Assembly: GCF_001949145.1 (NCBI RefSeq) | Contig: NW_019091357.1 | Span: 3,992,473-4,056,472, forward strand | Direction: 5' to 3' | Source of the DNA: Acanthaster planci | Lineage: Eukaryota > Echinodermata > Asteroidea > Valvatida > Acanthasteridae | DNA: 64,000 nt | Part shown: one piece after another, positions 1 through 45,330 of the stretch | Layout: every line of letters starts with the position of its first letter | Position numbering within the stretch: position 1 is the stretch's first letter | The notes under the pieces: model-generated | The model's database searches: none | Told to the model about the DNA's origin: nothing | The model's input: the letters and a program-made list of their open reading frames with translations, nothing else | Position numbers and translations under genes: made by a program

Positions 1-2766
1 AAAACAGCATTCCCACCACCTTTTTTTCGTATTGGAAACAATGTGTTATCGGCTACAAACTGTAAGGGATATTTAGCAGTCATGATAAGTGCGCTGTATG
101 GCGAGAATTGTGATATTCAAGGGCGGATCCAGAACCACATTTTCGGAGAGGCAAATTTGTGTTCGGGGGGCAACAAAATGTGGAGATTTTTTCAGGTAAC
201 CTTTGATGGGCTTTCCCTAGAGAAAAGTGAGGTTACATTTGGGGGCTCTTTGCACGCCTTTGGCCTGGAGGGAAATGAAAAAGACGTCCAAACTCGCTTT
301 TCTCTCATTATCATTTTTAAAAAATGTGAGGCTCCTTGGGGGAACGGCCCCTTCTCCCCCTTACGATGCGTCAAGTCCTTCAGAAATGTAGGGACTTATA
401 GACGATGATCCGCTTATTGTTCGGATAGGCCTAATAGTTTGAAAGACACTTGACGTTTTTCTTCTTATCTGCATAAATTTGCATACGTACACAAACAAGC
501 TATACCTTATTAATCATTTAGGCTGGACTGATAATCGAACCAGAAAAAAATTGCTTCATCTGTTTTTATAAAGTTCGTAAGGGCCTCATCGGCATTAATA
601 CCCTTAAAAAGGCAAAGAATTAAACATTCCTTTTGCTTACAGTGATAGTTTAAGGTATTCCTATTTTGTGTGCACAGCAAATGCTGGAATCATTTTCCAG
701 AAAGATTTCATCCAAATTACGTCTCTGAATGTGTTTAGAGCTCCCTTCTTGGTGTTTACGTGTTATTTGTGTTTGTCCAAAGACATATGTTAGTGTTTGA
801 TCGTATTGTTGTTAAATGTTTCTTTCACTGTTCTGAGCTTAATGCTTTGCGGCTCGTTGATCGCACTTTGTTTAATCGCCATTATTTTTTGTAGGTCATT
901 GGGTTTTTGTTAGAACTGTCTTCAACTTTATTAACTTCTTTGTTTTCACTGTTTTTATGTATCGTTATTCTGATCCTTATTATATTCTATTATCTTAATA
1001 TATAAAGTACAATAAGGATCATCATTGTGTCACTTTTATTCAGTTTTGCAGTTAAGCCACTTCTAGCTTGTACTTATTTTATACAGCAAGTTTTTCAACA
1101 TGGAATTTACTTTCTTTTCCATAACCCGGAAGGTGCCATGAAAAAAATATGTGAAAACCAGGCTTGAGGTAAAAGAGCCCTTATCTCGAACTGCCACCTG
1201 CTCCTCCTTCCAAGCAGTCATCCAGATTAATCTTTAACGGGATGTAATCTTCCGTGTGATGCATGACATCTTATCTTATACAAACCGTTTTTAGGCTACA
1301 AACTCCGACAAACTCATTCCAAGTTATCCACAGCTAGGTGGGGTGTATATTTCTCTTTTAGTTCTGGCAAAACCTTTAAAAAAAGCCGGAAGTGGTCAGA
1401 TTGTTGTCACACTTCCTCTCTGTTTTAACCAAGTGACAAAAATCTAGAAAATTTGTAATTTTTGGATTTGTGAAGTTTTTCTGGCCGTTAATATCGACTC
1501 CAAGAAGAATTTAACTAAGTCACAAAGCAAATTGTTTGTACTTTCATATTCATCGTAAACAAACACTTGGCAAAAGTCTCGGTCTCTGAGTGTGTTTGCT
1601 TGCTTTCATGAAGTGACGAAAATTCATCTTGTATAAGCAGTCCCAAAGGGAAACCATACTGGTCTGCACGAGTTGGGATGCAAGCCTAGGCTGTTGCAGC
1701 GGTCAAACGATGTTGAAAAGGAACGTATGCGTGTGTTGAAATGTAAAATTAATGGAACAATTTCCTCATATCTTCATGTTTTCTCGAAGTGACAAGAACT
1801 CTGCACACTGTCAAACAGAGACAACAGAGGCAACAATTAGTGGCCTCCACCATCCCCCGTTTTCACGAGGTGAAATTTTGTTACTTAACGAATCAAAGTG
1901 CGATTTTGACAAATTCAGCCTGCATTGTGTGACGCAACAGAAATGTCTCCAATTTTGTAATAACAAACCAACCGAAAATGTGTCATGTAAAAGGGACTAT
2001 TATTTTTTCAAATGAAATAGGCCTAATTTGAGAATATCCGTTATGTAAGGATGCACAGGTTATTTCCACTTCTTGAAAATACCATCGACTTGCTGCTCGA
2101 CTAGCGATCTAGACGATACGGGCTGAGATCAAAGCACCTAGCCTCATTCTCTCAACAGGATAGTAGCTCTGTCAAACCATCGTTCGTATACGTTGGCGCC
2201 GGCATGCGAAAAAAGCGTTTAACTGAAGATGTGATGTACGCCATGATGTAACTGCTGTAAATGTACATGTGTTGTACCTGTCCAGTATTGATGGGATGTT
2301 TACATGTACACTGTAGACGCTGTCCTTCCGCAGTTTACTGTTGTGTGTGGTTTGTTTTTTTCCATTCTCTAAGTTTATTTGTTTGTATGTTTTTTTTTCC
2401 TTTTTTCTCTTTTGTTTCCGCACGTCCTTTTAATATGAATTGAAAACTCGAAAGCAACCTGACCCTGTGTAACTGTTGAAAAACAAGGTTGCCAGCAATG
2501 TCATGCAGATGTTTGATACCAATGGTTTGGGTTGTTTTGCCAGTCCTCTCTGGCGATTATGAAGATTTCATTGGTGTAAAACGCTGGAATGTTTTGTTTC
2601 AATTCGTTCATTGAGATAATAGGTTTATAAGATGGTAGTAAGACAGACGCCCCAAGCCCTTTGTTTATGAATATTCAGCTGATGAGTGGTTCCCCCCCCC
2701 AAGAAAAAACTTGAGACGCTAATGGTCTCACCCTTGCGCAACTTCTGTGAACACTCTCTGCAACTT

Positions 2767-2952
2767 AAGGCCGGTTCACACTAGAGGCTAACGTGAAAGC
2801 GAAGCAAATTTGACACGATGAAAATATTTGCTGTAGAATTTCGCTCGAGTTCTGTTCACCTCTTACGAATATTTGAGCGCGAATATTTGATCTTAGCCTA
2901 CTTCACAACTTTGCACTTGTGTTCGCTTTAGCGCCAAATATGAACCGGCCTT
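2767..2952. mobile_element. MITE-like element with TIR AAGGCCGGTTCA
   Basis: A perfect 12-base terminal inverted repeat, AAGGCCGGTTCA at the left and TGAACCGGCCTT at the right, encloses about 160 bases rich in GCGAA and GCGAATATTTG motifs. The following 150 bases have the same character and end in another GGACCGGCCTTT near 3088, so a second damaged copy probably abuts the first. No coding capacity is seen. This is a non-autonomous DNA element by structure; its family is unknown. Confidence 0.5.
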
Positions 2953-4669
2953 TCTTGGCGCGAAAGCGCACGTCAGAATCAAATATTGGCGTTGCAAATT
3001 CGAAGAAGTTGAAACATTTCAACTCAAGAGGATTTCGCCGCACATTTTTTGTAACGTCAAATTCACTTTGCATTCGCCTGCTGTATGGACCGGCCTTTAC
3101 GCACAGCACTGGAAACGTGATTATGAACACGCGCCTTCATTCTGCGAAAAGCGTTCGCATTGTCACGTGGTTAGGACAACACTCAAATTCGTAAAGCTTT
3201 TCGTCAGCCTCGGCAGATAATGCGAAACGGAGTTTTTACTGATAGTACTATGTGAAATAGCACATCCTTCCAACTGTAACCATGTGTTGAGTGGATTTAT
3301 TGTCTCTTCTCATACACTTCAGCCTTGAACGCTGGTCACGGGATATCCTCTACTGCGGTCTTCACGTGGTCCGGATGGGTGGACTGCCTTCAAGCCGAAA
3401 ATAACAGTTATCCTAACGAATACTACTCACTGATTCATCGTCTTCTATTTGCTTTCTTTTCTGGTTTGCTGTTTTTATTGTTCGTTGCTTCTAGATCGTT
3501 ATGCACATCCTCGAGATTATTTTTTTACAGGAAATGTCAAATAAACCATGATGCAAACAACAATAAAGCACGTGATATTCCAACGTTTTATATAATGTTT
3601 TTTATGATTATCTCTCTTCGAAAATTCCCATAATAGTCTGTGTTGCACCTTCACAATTTAGAGTGAAATGGATCGGATCTACAGCAAAAAAAAAATTAAG
3701 TCCCAACATATCGCTGCTGGTAGCAGGAAGCCAATGTTTGTATTTTCTGTTCACTTTGGATCTGATGTCCTTGTTTCTCAGAAAATTGTCGACGACATTT
3801 TAAAGTCGTGATTTTCATGAAGGTCGGCAAACTGGTATGAAAAGGACGCTCATCGTGGTGCATGCTGCAAATATCTGTAATATTAAATAAGTGTTAATTT
3901 AATACCCTACTAAGGACTACACCGAGGATTTCACCCAGTCTGGCGCAGTCCTTTGGTTACACCCATTGTACTTTGTCTTACTGCGGTTAAAGAGAATTAG
4001 TGCGCTGTTATATAAATGAGAGGAATTCAATCATATTGGTTTTTGGAACTACTTGTTGATGTCCTCCTGCAGTGCAGGAAGAACATGTTTCTCGATGTTG
4101 GGGACCGGTTGTTTCCGCGTTTCGATTTTCATTGCTGAGTCCATGTTTTATTGCCAAGAGACGGTCATGTTCTACATGTAGTTGACGATTACAACTCGAG
4201 AATCGAAACGTCCAGAGAATTCAATAGGTCCTACCGAACGGTTCCAGCTGTTTAATTTGGATTAAAATTAAAAAAAACTGAAACAAAAAAACAAAATATT
4301 CACACAAAACACAAACGTATCCACCTTAATTTAAAGACAAGACAAGAAAACAAATACCAACAAACAAACCTCAACACAAATGCATAAAACATCCGGGAAT
4401 TCTGACAAGTCAAATTTTTCCGGGATAGGAAATGTTTAATTGGTAGTTTATTTTGTTGATACACCAACGGGGCTTTCTCGGCCCCCTAATATTTCTCCCT
4501 GCAGATTCGAGGAAATCCGCCCTGCATCGGTGTTTGATATTTAGTTGCAAAAGCACGTTTCCGATTGTTGGGGTTCCAACCCTCGTGTTGGGCACTTTGC
4601 CAACCGCTCAAATTTGCTTTACTTTTGTTTATAACTTCACGTGCTAATGGGTGCTTCACTCAAGTTAAC

Positions 4670-4958
4670 ACTGTTAGCAAAAGTTAGTCATTTTGTGCTC
4701 AAAATGACTAATATAGGTAACTCGAGTCTGGGTGACTTATTAACTCAAGACAGGGCTAATACTTAGTCAACTGTGACTGACTTTGGTCAAGTTTGACTAT
4801 AATATTTGACTTATCTTTGACGAATAAATGTAAGTCATTGGCCTGTCTAACTAATTTAAAATTAGTCATTGGTATAACTGAGTAATTTAAATTGGTCATT
4901 TTAGACATAGAGCTGGACTAATTGTTATAAGTCCGAATGACTAATTTTTGTGTACAGT
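4670..4958. mobile_element. MITE-like element dense in TTAGTCA/TGACTAA motifs
   Basis: The ends form an imperfect inverted repeat of about 25 bases. The left end runs ACTGTTAGCAAAAGTTAGTC, and the right end read in reverse runs ACTGTACACAAAAATTAGTC. Exact TTAGTCA or TGACTAA heptamers occur at 4684, 4705, 4763, 4862 and 4938, with close variants between them. They resemble AP-1 sites (TGASTCA) but differ at one position. The element ends about 700 bases upstream of the SRCR gene start codon, so it could influence that promoter. That role is inference. Confidence 0.5.
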
Positions 4959-5379
4959 ATGATGGAATTTGCTCTTTGCTCTCAGTGCTGTAGCATTTTC
5001 AGAAATATTTGTGTAAATACAACTTAGACCTACAATCTTTGCGTTTACAGTTTACACTCGAATGCTTATGTTGTGTCTGACTGTGGTCGGACCTTCTACC
5101 AGCATTCACGCAAATTGTCAGATAGCTGTTCCCTACATCACCAGCAGCAGCCTGCTGCGGTTGTCCAACTTCAGGATTTTGTGCATAAACTGTGGGTGCT
5201 GTGTGTCCAGTTGATGTGGCCACGTGTCCCAATTAATGCTCATAATCCCAGAAATCGGCATCATGGCTGTTGTTGCGTCACTTGGTATTGTTGCCGGTAC
5301 ATTTGCAACCACGTCTTCCGCGTTCACGCTTGCATTTTCCAACCCTTCTCTTTCCACAGTTTCACGCGGTGCTTAACCT

Positions 5380-5655
5380 TGCTGTGAAATCACGTGAAAC
5401 AACTTCGGAAATCAGAGGCACCACTTCCGGGGGGAGTTTCGGCTGGCAGATACAGCCCACGGCTGCGGAGTCCCGGCCAGGCTGCGTACTGCACAAGGAA
5501 ACGGTACAGTGGGTTGTGAGGACGTCAAGTGCGTGTCCTCACCATTGCAGCTCCGTCTTACTATTAGGACCAACTCTTCATTCCCCTTAATCCCTCCTCC
5601 GCTGACGGGCAGGAACAGGGACGATTCCTGAACTGCTGATTTGCGGCACTTCGTC
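5380..5655 (+). promoter_or_regulatory. Probable 5' UTR and proximal promoter of the SRCR receptor gene
   Basis: These bases are clearly richer in G and C than the DNA upstream and contain no ATG before the predicted start at 5656. No TATA box is visible. A palindromic CRE-type octamer TGACGTCA (5660-5667) overlaps the second of two start codons in tandem. The transcription start cannot be placed from sequence alone. Confidence 0.4.
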
Positions 5656-24197
<18,542 letters not shown>

Positions 24198-25324
24198 TCG
24201 GGCGATAGGCGGCGCTTCTTTTTTATGTATATTTAGCAATCCAGGACAGGGAAGTGTTAACCAAACTATGAAAGATATCTTCTAACCTGCATTAAGACTT
24301 AGGTTAACTTTAATCTTAAACCTCTACGGTTAAGAATTTTTTTTAAATTTCGCCAGGCGTCCGGCATCTTCGCAAGGAGATAATATTAGGCGTTCTGTCA
24401 TAATAGGCGGGTCCCCACTACGTCGAAACTAGTCCTTGGGACTGTATGAGCGAATGAGGAACTAGACGAAGACGGCTGCAGCCTTGGGGAAGCGCGTATT
24501 GCTATGCAGATTCATTGCCACATTAAACTTGTTTTAATGCCTCTGTTGACAATCGACGGATGGGATTAGTTCAGTTTCAAACCTTCTGTAATGGATACCT
24601 ACAGAGATAATTTTAGACAAGGATGACTATCATCCGTCAACACATATATCCATACACTGTCTTGTTCCCCCCTTTTTGTAACCAAACAAATCTGTATTTA
24701 TACGAGAACATGTGCATTTTTAAAATCGACCTTGTTTTTGAACTGCTCGACACTTGCACATCAAAAATGAACACAATGATGCGTTTCTCTATTTGAGGTG
24801 GAAATGTGTCATGCCTTTACAGGGAAATGTCCGGAATGAAATACGTTTGTAAATAAGTTTTAAACTTATGTGGTCGAATGTGGTGTGGGACGTTTTACCC
24901 AGAATTTATAAAGAATTAGGATTGAGATTTTAGTGTTTCTCGCTGTCCAACTTTGCTTCCAACTCAGTTGGATTTCCTGTGCCTGGAAATAGGCTGGCAG
25001 CATGCAATGCATTAATGCATTTTGTGGATTTGCAATTTTTCCAGTTGTTTAGATTTTCCCATTTTGTCGTTTTCAATGAATTTCCCTTTGTATAGGCTAA
25101 AAAGAATTAAGAATTTTTGGACGCACTTATTAATATTTTTGGAAGAACCTCAACACAAACATCCTCCCGTTGTGACATGCGTGCATCTTACAGTTATTGA
25201 CAGAATATAAAGAAAAGCTAGCATACAATAAGGGATAGGCATTTTTCCTTACCACAACTTGTATCGTTGCTGAAGAGAGGGCTTGCATTTTATGAAATTG
25301 CCCTTTTTCCTATTCATTAATAAA
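24198..25324 (+). other. Probable 3' UTR of the SRCR receptor gene
   Basis: AT-rich sequence without exon character follows the stop. The first perfect AATAAA that I see is at 25319-25324, so a 3' UTR of about 1.1 kb is plausible. Earlier variant signals cannot be excluded. Confidence 0.35.
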
Positions 25325-27400
25325 TCATTTTTATTTTCCAATTCACCATTTAATTGTTCCTACGTAAGTTTTAACTTTTGTGCTCAAATATTTAGTAGGT
25401 ATAACTCATCTTTCTTTTTTCCATACCGTTATTCCATTATTTCCAACGAATCTCGCCGTTTTGATTTTAACATTTTGGATTCTTTTGCCAGACACGTAAT
25501 GTTAAGTTTGTACATACGATTTTTATAGACATTTTTCATATATTCGGTGTTAATAGTAAGTCATGCATTTGATTACACTCGATTTTGTAGGAACGAGACT
25601 TGTATATTTTTCTCTTAATAATCAACTATTTTTGGCAGGTGAGGAGCCTTTTTATATTCCTAAACAGTACGTGCCGCTGAATTTTAGGCACTGATTATAC
25701 TAAATGAGGAACTTTCAAGAGGCCGTTATAGCTGCGTAGCGTCGACAGAGGGCCCACTGAACTCTGCAAAAAAAGCTGTAAAAAGTGCACGCACTCTCGA
25801 AAGCTGTGAAGGGTTTCTATCGGGTGACATCTCATTCTTGACTCCATAATTTATTAGTGTGATTCAGGACTTTTTTCAAGCCTGTGGCCGTAATATCCTT
25901 TCACTGTATGCGGAGACCCTGAGGTGTTTTTAATCGGAGCTATATTGTTTCTAAAAGACAGCACCGTGTGACGACTTAAAGTAGGGAAAATCAGCTTTTT
26001 GACGAAGCATTTCTACAATACACAGAATTTTTTTATTGCCTTCGCATGCGGAAGAGGGGATTATTATACAATTCATCTACTATACCGACCAAAACATGCC
26101 TCATGACCTGAGTTGTGTCATTTTATGGGGAAATAAGAACATTAAACAAGTGTAAAATTATTTATGGTGTTTGTCCCAAGTTTGATGTTGGCTATGTTCT
26201 CTTTACTGCTTTTTGTTTTACAATTGCCCAATCAATATTGGTTGAAATTTTCCCTGCACTCTCTCACTCCAACGAATTATGAAACTAACTGGAAAGAGAA
26301 ACTTTATTTCGAAAGTGGTCGTGACCACGCCCAGTCATGTGTTTCGTTTCGGTGTCACTGGAAGTTTTTCACTGGAAGATGGCAATGGTGCATATGAAAA
26401 TTCCAATGGCAAGTGTGGCTGTACCTTATGGCTCGCTGCGATCAGGGACAAGGATCTCACGTATTATAAGCCATGTCAAAGGTGACGCATTTTGGAGAGA
26501 ACCCAACCTGATACATCGGTCGGTATGGAAGTCCCATGTGGACGAATGTGATACATTTCTGAGGCTACGTCAAAATTGATTAGCTACGGCAATAGTAGGG
26601 GCAATTCCAGCCGAAGCTGGATCAGGTGCGCCCGGCACTCCTTGGATGCTGATGTGACAGAAATTGAATGCTGCATCCGGGTGTCTTCCCAGTGACGTAA
26701 CTACGGGGGCACGTGCCCTCCCCCTTCCCTTGAAATCTTCAAATAATCTCCACTAAAACGTAGCTGCCGTTTATCTTATTGTGGTGCCCCTTGAACAAAT
26801 GTGTGCATCGCCGGAGGCCCCCCAGACAATTAGCCCTGGTTATGCCACTGTGTCTTCCTGTCCTCCCGTCAAAATAAGGAACAATTTAAAGACGTGTTCG
26901 GTCGTCTGGAAAAGTATCTGAAGGTGGAATTTCTTCGAATTTCCTGCTTTGCATTACTGTACTGTACCGAAATGGGAAAAAAGGACCACAAGATTCCTCA
27001 AATCATGAGGAAGGACACTCCATGACCATTGGAAGTGGTTGTGGTTGGATTGGTTTTGTTTGTAATAAACAAGCATTGTGTTGTATTAAAATTGTTTCTT
27101 TTGCGCATGCGTTATGCACGTTTCTTTGGCAGAGATGTAGTATTCCTTACAGGACTAAATTTCACATGACACCATTCCCTGCCTCCCCAGCCTGTAGCGC
27201 CCTCGTGTCCACAGTCTTTCCACTCGTCTCATTGCTCCCAGAATCTCAATCATCCTGGGAACATATGAATATTAAAAACAAAAGGGATAGATGCGGGAAA
27301 GAAAATAAATGCCGGTTTGTCTGTCGTTTGCCAATCAGTGCTCACAGCAGCGGGGTCTTAGGCCCGATTTAACCTTCCACGTCCTCAGCCGCAAAATTAA
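25325..27400. other. Intergenic region between receptor and kinase genes
   Basis: I see no supported coding sequence. A CAGTG-ended element lies at 26690-26850. The rest is AT-rich unique-looking DNA until the CpG-rich zone near 27.4 kb. Confidence 0.5.
26690..26850. mobile_element. MITE-like element with CAGTGACGTAAC / GGTTATGCCACTG ends
   Basis: The ends form an imperfect inverted repeat: CAGTGACGTAAC on the left, and CAGTGGCATAACC when the right end is reversed. G-runs follow the left end and C-runs precede the right end. The same style of element appears at 62946-63151. Confidence 0.5.
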
Positions 27401-27419
27401 ATCCAAATATTACAATCAG

Positions 27420-27838
27420 GTAGGTGACGTCACCACGAGGAAGTAGTAATTTAGCGAACTGAAACTGTAACCTGCCTGTGCCAGCACTCGGCCGACTTTG
27501 ACTTATTTTCATTTCTGGAAGTCAGTGCAGTGCGGCTGTGAGTTACCTCGCAGATTTTCCACAGCATGCGGGCGTGGAAAGGTATTATTTTTAGGCCCGG
27601 TTTTTCCTTGCGAGTCCGGTTGGGGCGGATGTGGCGCGGTGAGTAGCCCGTGCGGATCCCAGCTCTAAATCACGGACTGAAATAGGTGTAGGAGTTGGCG
27701 TTGCTACAATTTTATTACAGTGAGATCGAGCTTCATGGTGTATTGCCATGAACTAGGCGTGCACCCCGCGAGCACAATCGGTTAGAACGTGGTGTGAGTC
27801 GGACTGCAAGAAACGATAAGACAACGCCCTACATCACG
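27420..27838 (+). promoter_or_regulatory. Candidate promoter and non-coding first exon of the Src-family kinase gene
   Basis: CpG-containing, GC-richer sequence stands out from its surroundings. It carries a CRE octamer TGACGTCA (27425-27432) and ends in a very strong splice donor (ATCACG|GTAAGT at 27839). The kinase coding exon has its own acceptor at 30470, so an upstream 5' UTR exon must exist, and this is the best candidate. A second possible donor (GCG|GTGAGT) lies near 27639. The transcription start is unknown. Confidence 0.35.
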
Positions 27839-30470
27839 GTAAGTACAATGGAGAGCAATCCAGAACACGACTTTCAATATTGTCTACGTTGAAATTCCGC
27901 GAGTGTTTGTTATACCCTGCACGTGTACCTGAAAAGCTTTGAGTTGTGTTTGAACTATCAACTTTGGAATTGCGTTTGAACAAATGTAACCGTTGAGTCT
28001 GTATTGATTAGTTCTACTGGAGTGACAGGCTTCAAAGAACATTGTGATTCCTCTGTTTACAAAATATTCACTTCAAATCTCTGTATACAGAATTGCTATT
28101 CTCGGCATATGCAAAATTGTTTCGGAATCATCAGTTAGGGATCGACTAAAATTGATGAGAGCGATGGTCATAATTCACTCATGCTTGTTTTTTCAAAGTT
28201 GCTTTTGCTTTGTACCGGAATAACTCTACAGAGCTTTTTTATGCACTTTTCACGCTCAAAATATAATAAAGGCTTGGTCAATTCTTGTTTCGACAATGCT
28301 AAGTTTGTCAATGAAGCATTGAATCAGGATATCGGGGTGTAATACTAAACGTTGTTCACTGTACACTTCTGGTCGTGCATCTCCGTTCTTATTGCAACTT
28401 GGCTGTTGAATTAAATGGATAATGAAAATATTATTTCTGCCAAATTTGCTGTTGCCAAGGATCCACGTCTGGAATGGAGATACCGCCGTTCAGTGGTGTT
28501 GCCCGTAACATAATGTAAGGTGAAGCCACTGTATGGTTACATTCCGGCTTTGTTCGATACTTGTTCGTGACTGTTACTATGACTGATTGTGTATACATCT
28601 TTGAACGGTCGACGGGTTGCTCCGGGTTTCACGTGCTAGACAATACCATTCATGTGATAGAGGCCTTTGTGTCGTAGTTCGGGTGCTTTCCAAGTCAAAA
28701 TGTCTACCATGGCGAAGACTGTATTGTACGGAAGCGAATTTGGGACATAACTTTAAAAAATTATTTGACCAAACTAATCCGCCCAGGTGAAAAAGTGGCT
28801 CAAACTTTTTAGTCATAACCTCAATACGCTTCTGCAGTATTTTCTGGTGAGGGCACCCCCTTCATGAATGTTGAGAGAGTCCTTTAATTTTGTCTTTCGA
28901 ATAGACCGATTACGCCAGCTATGTCACGTGACCTATACTGGGTATTAATATCAACAAACACCGCGTCCACTCAAAGCAAAGTGTTTCATAAGTATCATTT
29001 ACCCAAAATAAAGCCGACGGTAAGTACCGCACTTAGACTACTGATGCAGTGGGTATACTCTACTGTAACTTGGCTGTATCGTTTGTTAACACCTAGAGTG
29101 CATAGGGGTTAGACATGTGGGGGGTACCCCTCCGTCCCATGTCGTGCTGCCCTCTGTTCAGGTTGAGTTGATATATGGATGAAATTTTATTTTCACTGGA
29201 AGCGAACAGATGGCGATAATTGTTGAATTCTCAGAAAATACTTTTATCAACATATGCAGGAGGACGCTATTTGATGTTCGCATTGCAGATGTACACTTTA
29301 CAGAGAGTGTTGCAACAAGAGTGTCTCATTTGATGGAACCAAAATGGTTATGCATCAGTGCACATAGACACTTAGCATACAATAGCAGCATGCTGTACTG
29401 CACAGATAATGAACTGCCATTTTGGTTCCAAAGTCTCAAGATGGCGCTATTCTTTCTAAATACAGCTCTGAAACTGTATAATAGAGCAGCGCTAGTTTCA
29501 GATTTTTAGAAACAAATGGCTGTTCATTATGTGAACAGTAGAACGTCTCTAAGTGCACTGGGGCCTACATCTGTTTGTTTCCAACCATAGTGACACTCGA
29601 GTCACAGGTTTCTCTGAACACGGCTCTGGTTGTCATACAAGGCACTCTTTGTCCGAAGAGCATTAGAACGTTACAAAAAATCAGTCCTTCAAAATCACCA
29701 GTGTTATACATATAGGCCTACATACAGTGTATAAACAATTATTCCCCTACCCAAAATGGCAATATATGGGCGTGGGCACCAGCAACGAGGCTGGCCCCAC
29801 CAAGGGAGCCTCCGACATACAGCCGTCAGTTTCAGGGATCACCCGAGTCGGAAGCCGGGGGGGACAGATGCTCCCGTCTGATGGCCACAGCTGACCTCTC
29901 TGATGCGGGACTTCCGTGATGGAGAGTTTAGTGTGTGGATGACTGGCATTGTGCACGGTGTTGTTCTTTACGAGACAGCTGTTTAGCTTACCCCCGATTC
30001 TATGTTTAGTCACTAGATTTTCATGAGGAGGACAGTTTGTTACCCCTATTCCAGATTTCCTCGTCCGTTTTGGATAGGAGAGTTCTGTAGATCCAGGGAA
30101 CATTTCTAATGATAGAAGAATACACCGAGCTGCTGTATATCGATAGTTTTACCTTTTCCATTTGAGTGTGTGCTACTTTTATCTCTTTCCTTCCCCTCAC
30201 GCTTGATCGCATTCCTCAACTTTGATTGGACAGGAGTGAATGGGCTGAACGTTTTGCCTTATCTGCATTTCGACTGATTTAACATAAAATGGCTTGAATT
30301 GTAGATTTTCAACATAAACTTAGCAAGGCCATTATTGGTAATTGCCCATCTGTGAGTGCACTCAGCAAAGACAAACGAAATGTTTTCCGAGGAGTACATT
30401 AAGGTTTGTTGGCACTTTTACAAAGACAACACTTTCTGTAGAAGCATCTGTTTCATGGTTCGAATTGCAG
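27839..30470 (+). other. Putative 5' UTR intron of the kinase gene
   Basis: No coding region is supported here. Short open frames (for example 29210-29509 plus and 29747-30103 minus) have no recognisable domains. The stretch ends in TTCGAATTGCAG before the first coding exon. Confidence 0.4.
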
Positions 30471-30633
30471 GACGATTGTGATCAGACACTTGTTTCTGTT
30501 TTGCAAAACAAGGAAAAGTTGGTTCGTGTTGGTAAGCAGAAGCGGCTAGCTCGGGAGCGTGTTCTTCTTGCCCTTAGACCGGACAGTCGGTCGGCCGGTG
30601 GGTTTGTCGGTCGGTTGGCGTCATCTCTCCGGC

Positions 30634-45330
<14,697 letters not shown>

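Larger units (their letters stand above)
1..5379. other. Upstream intergenic region of the SRCR receptor gene
   Basis: This AT-rich stretch holds no coding region I can support. The short open frames have no recognisable domain and no GC-rich exon character. It contains two MITE-like elements listed separately (2767-2952 and 4670-4958) and a possible third element at about 119-413. That one starts with GGGCGGATCCAG and ends near a reversed GATCCGCTT. The last kilobase leads into a GC-richer promoter or 5' UTR zone. Confidence 0.6.

Noticed and set aside
43-408. 121-codon frame at the window start
   Set aside because: It overlaps a GGGCGGATCCAG repeat-like segment and has no protein features.
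5073-5590. Overlapping plus-strand frames upstream of exon 1
   Set aside because: They have no continuous homology and lie in what looks like promoter or 5' UTR; the signal-peptide frame at 5656 explains the coding start better.
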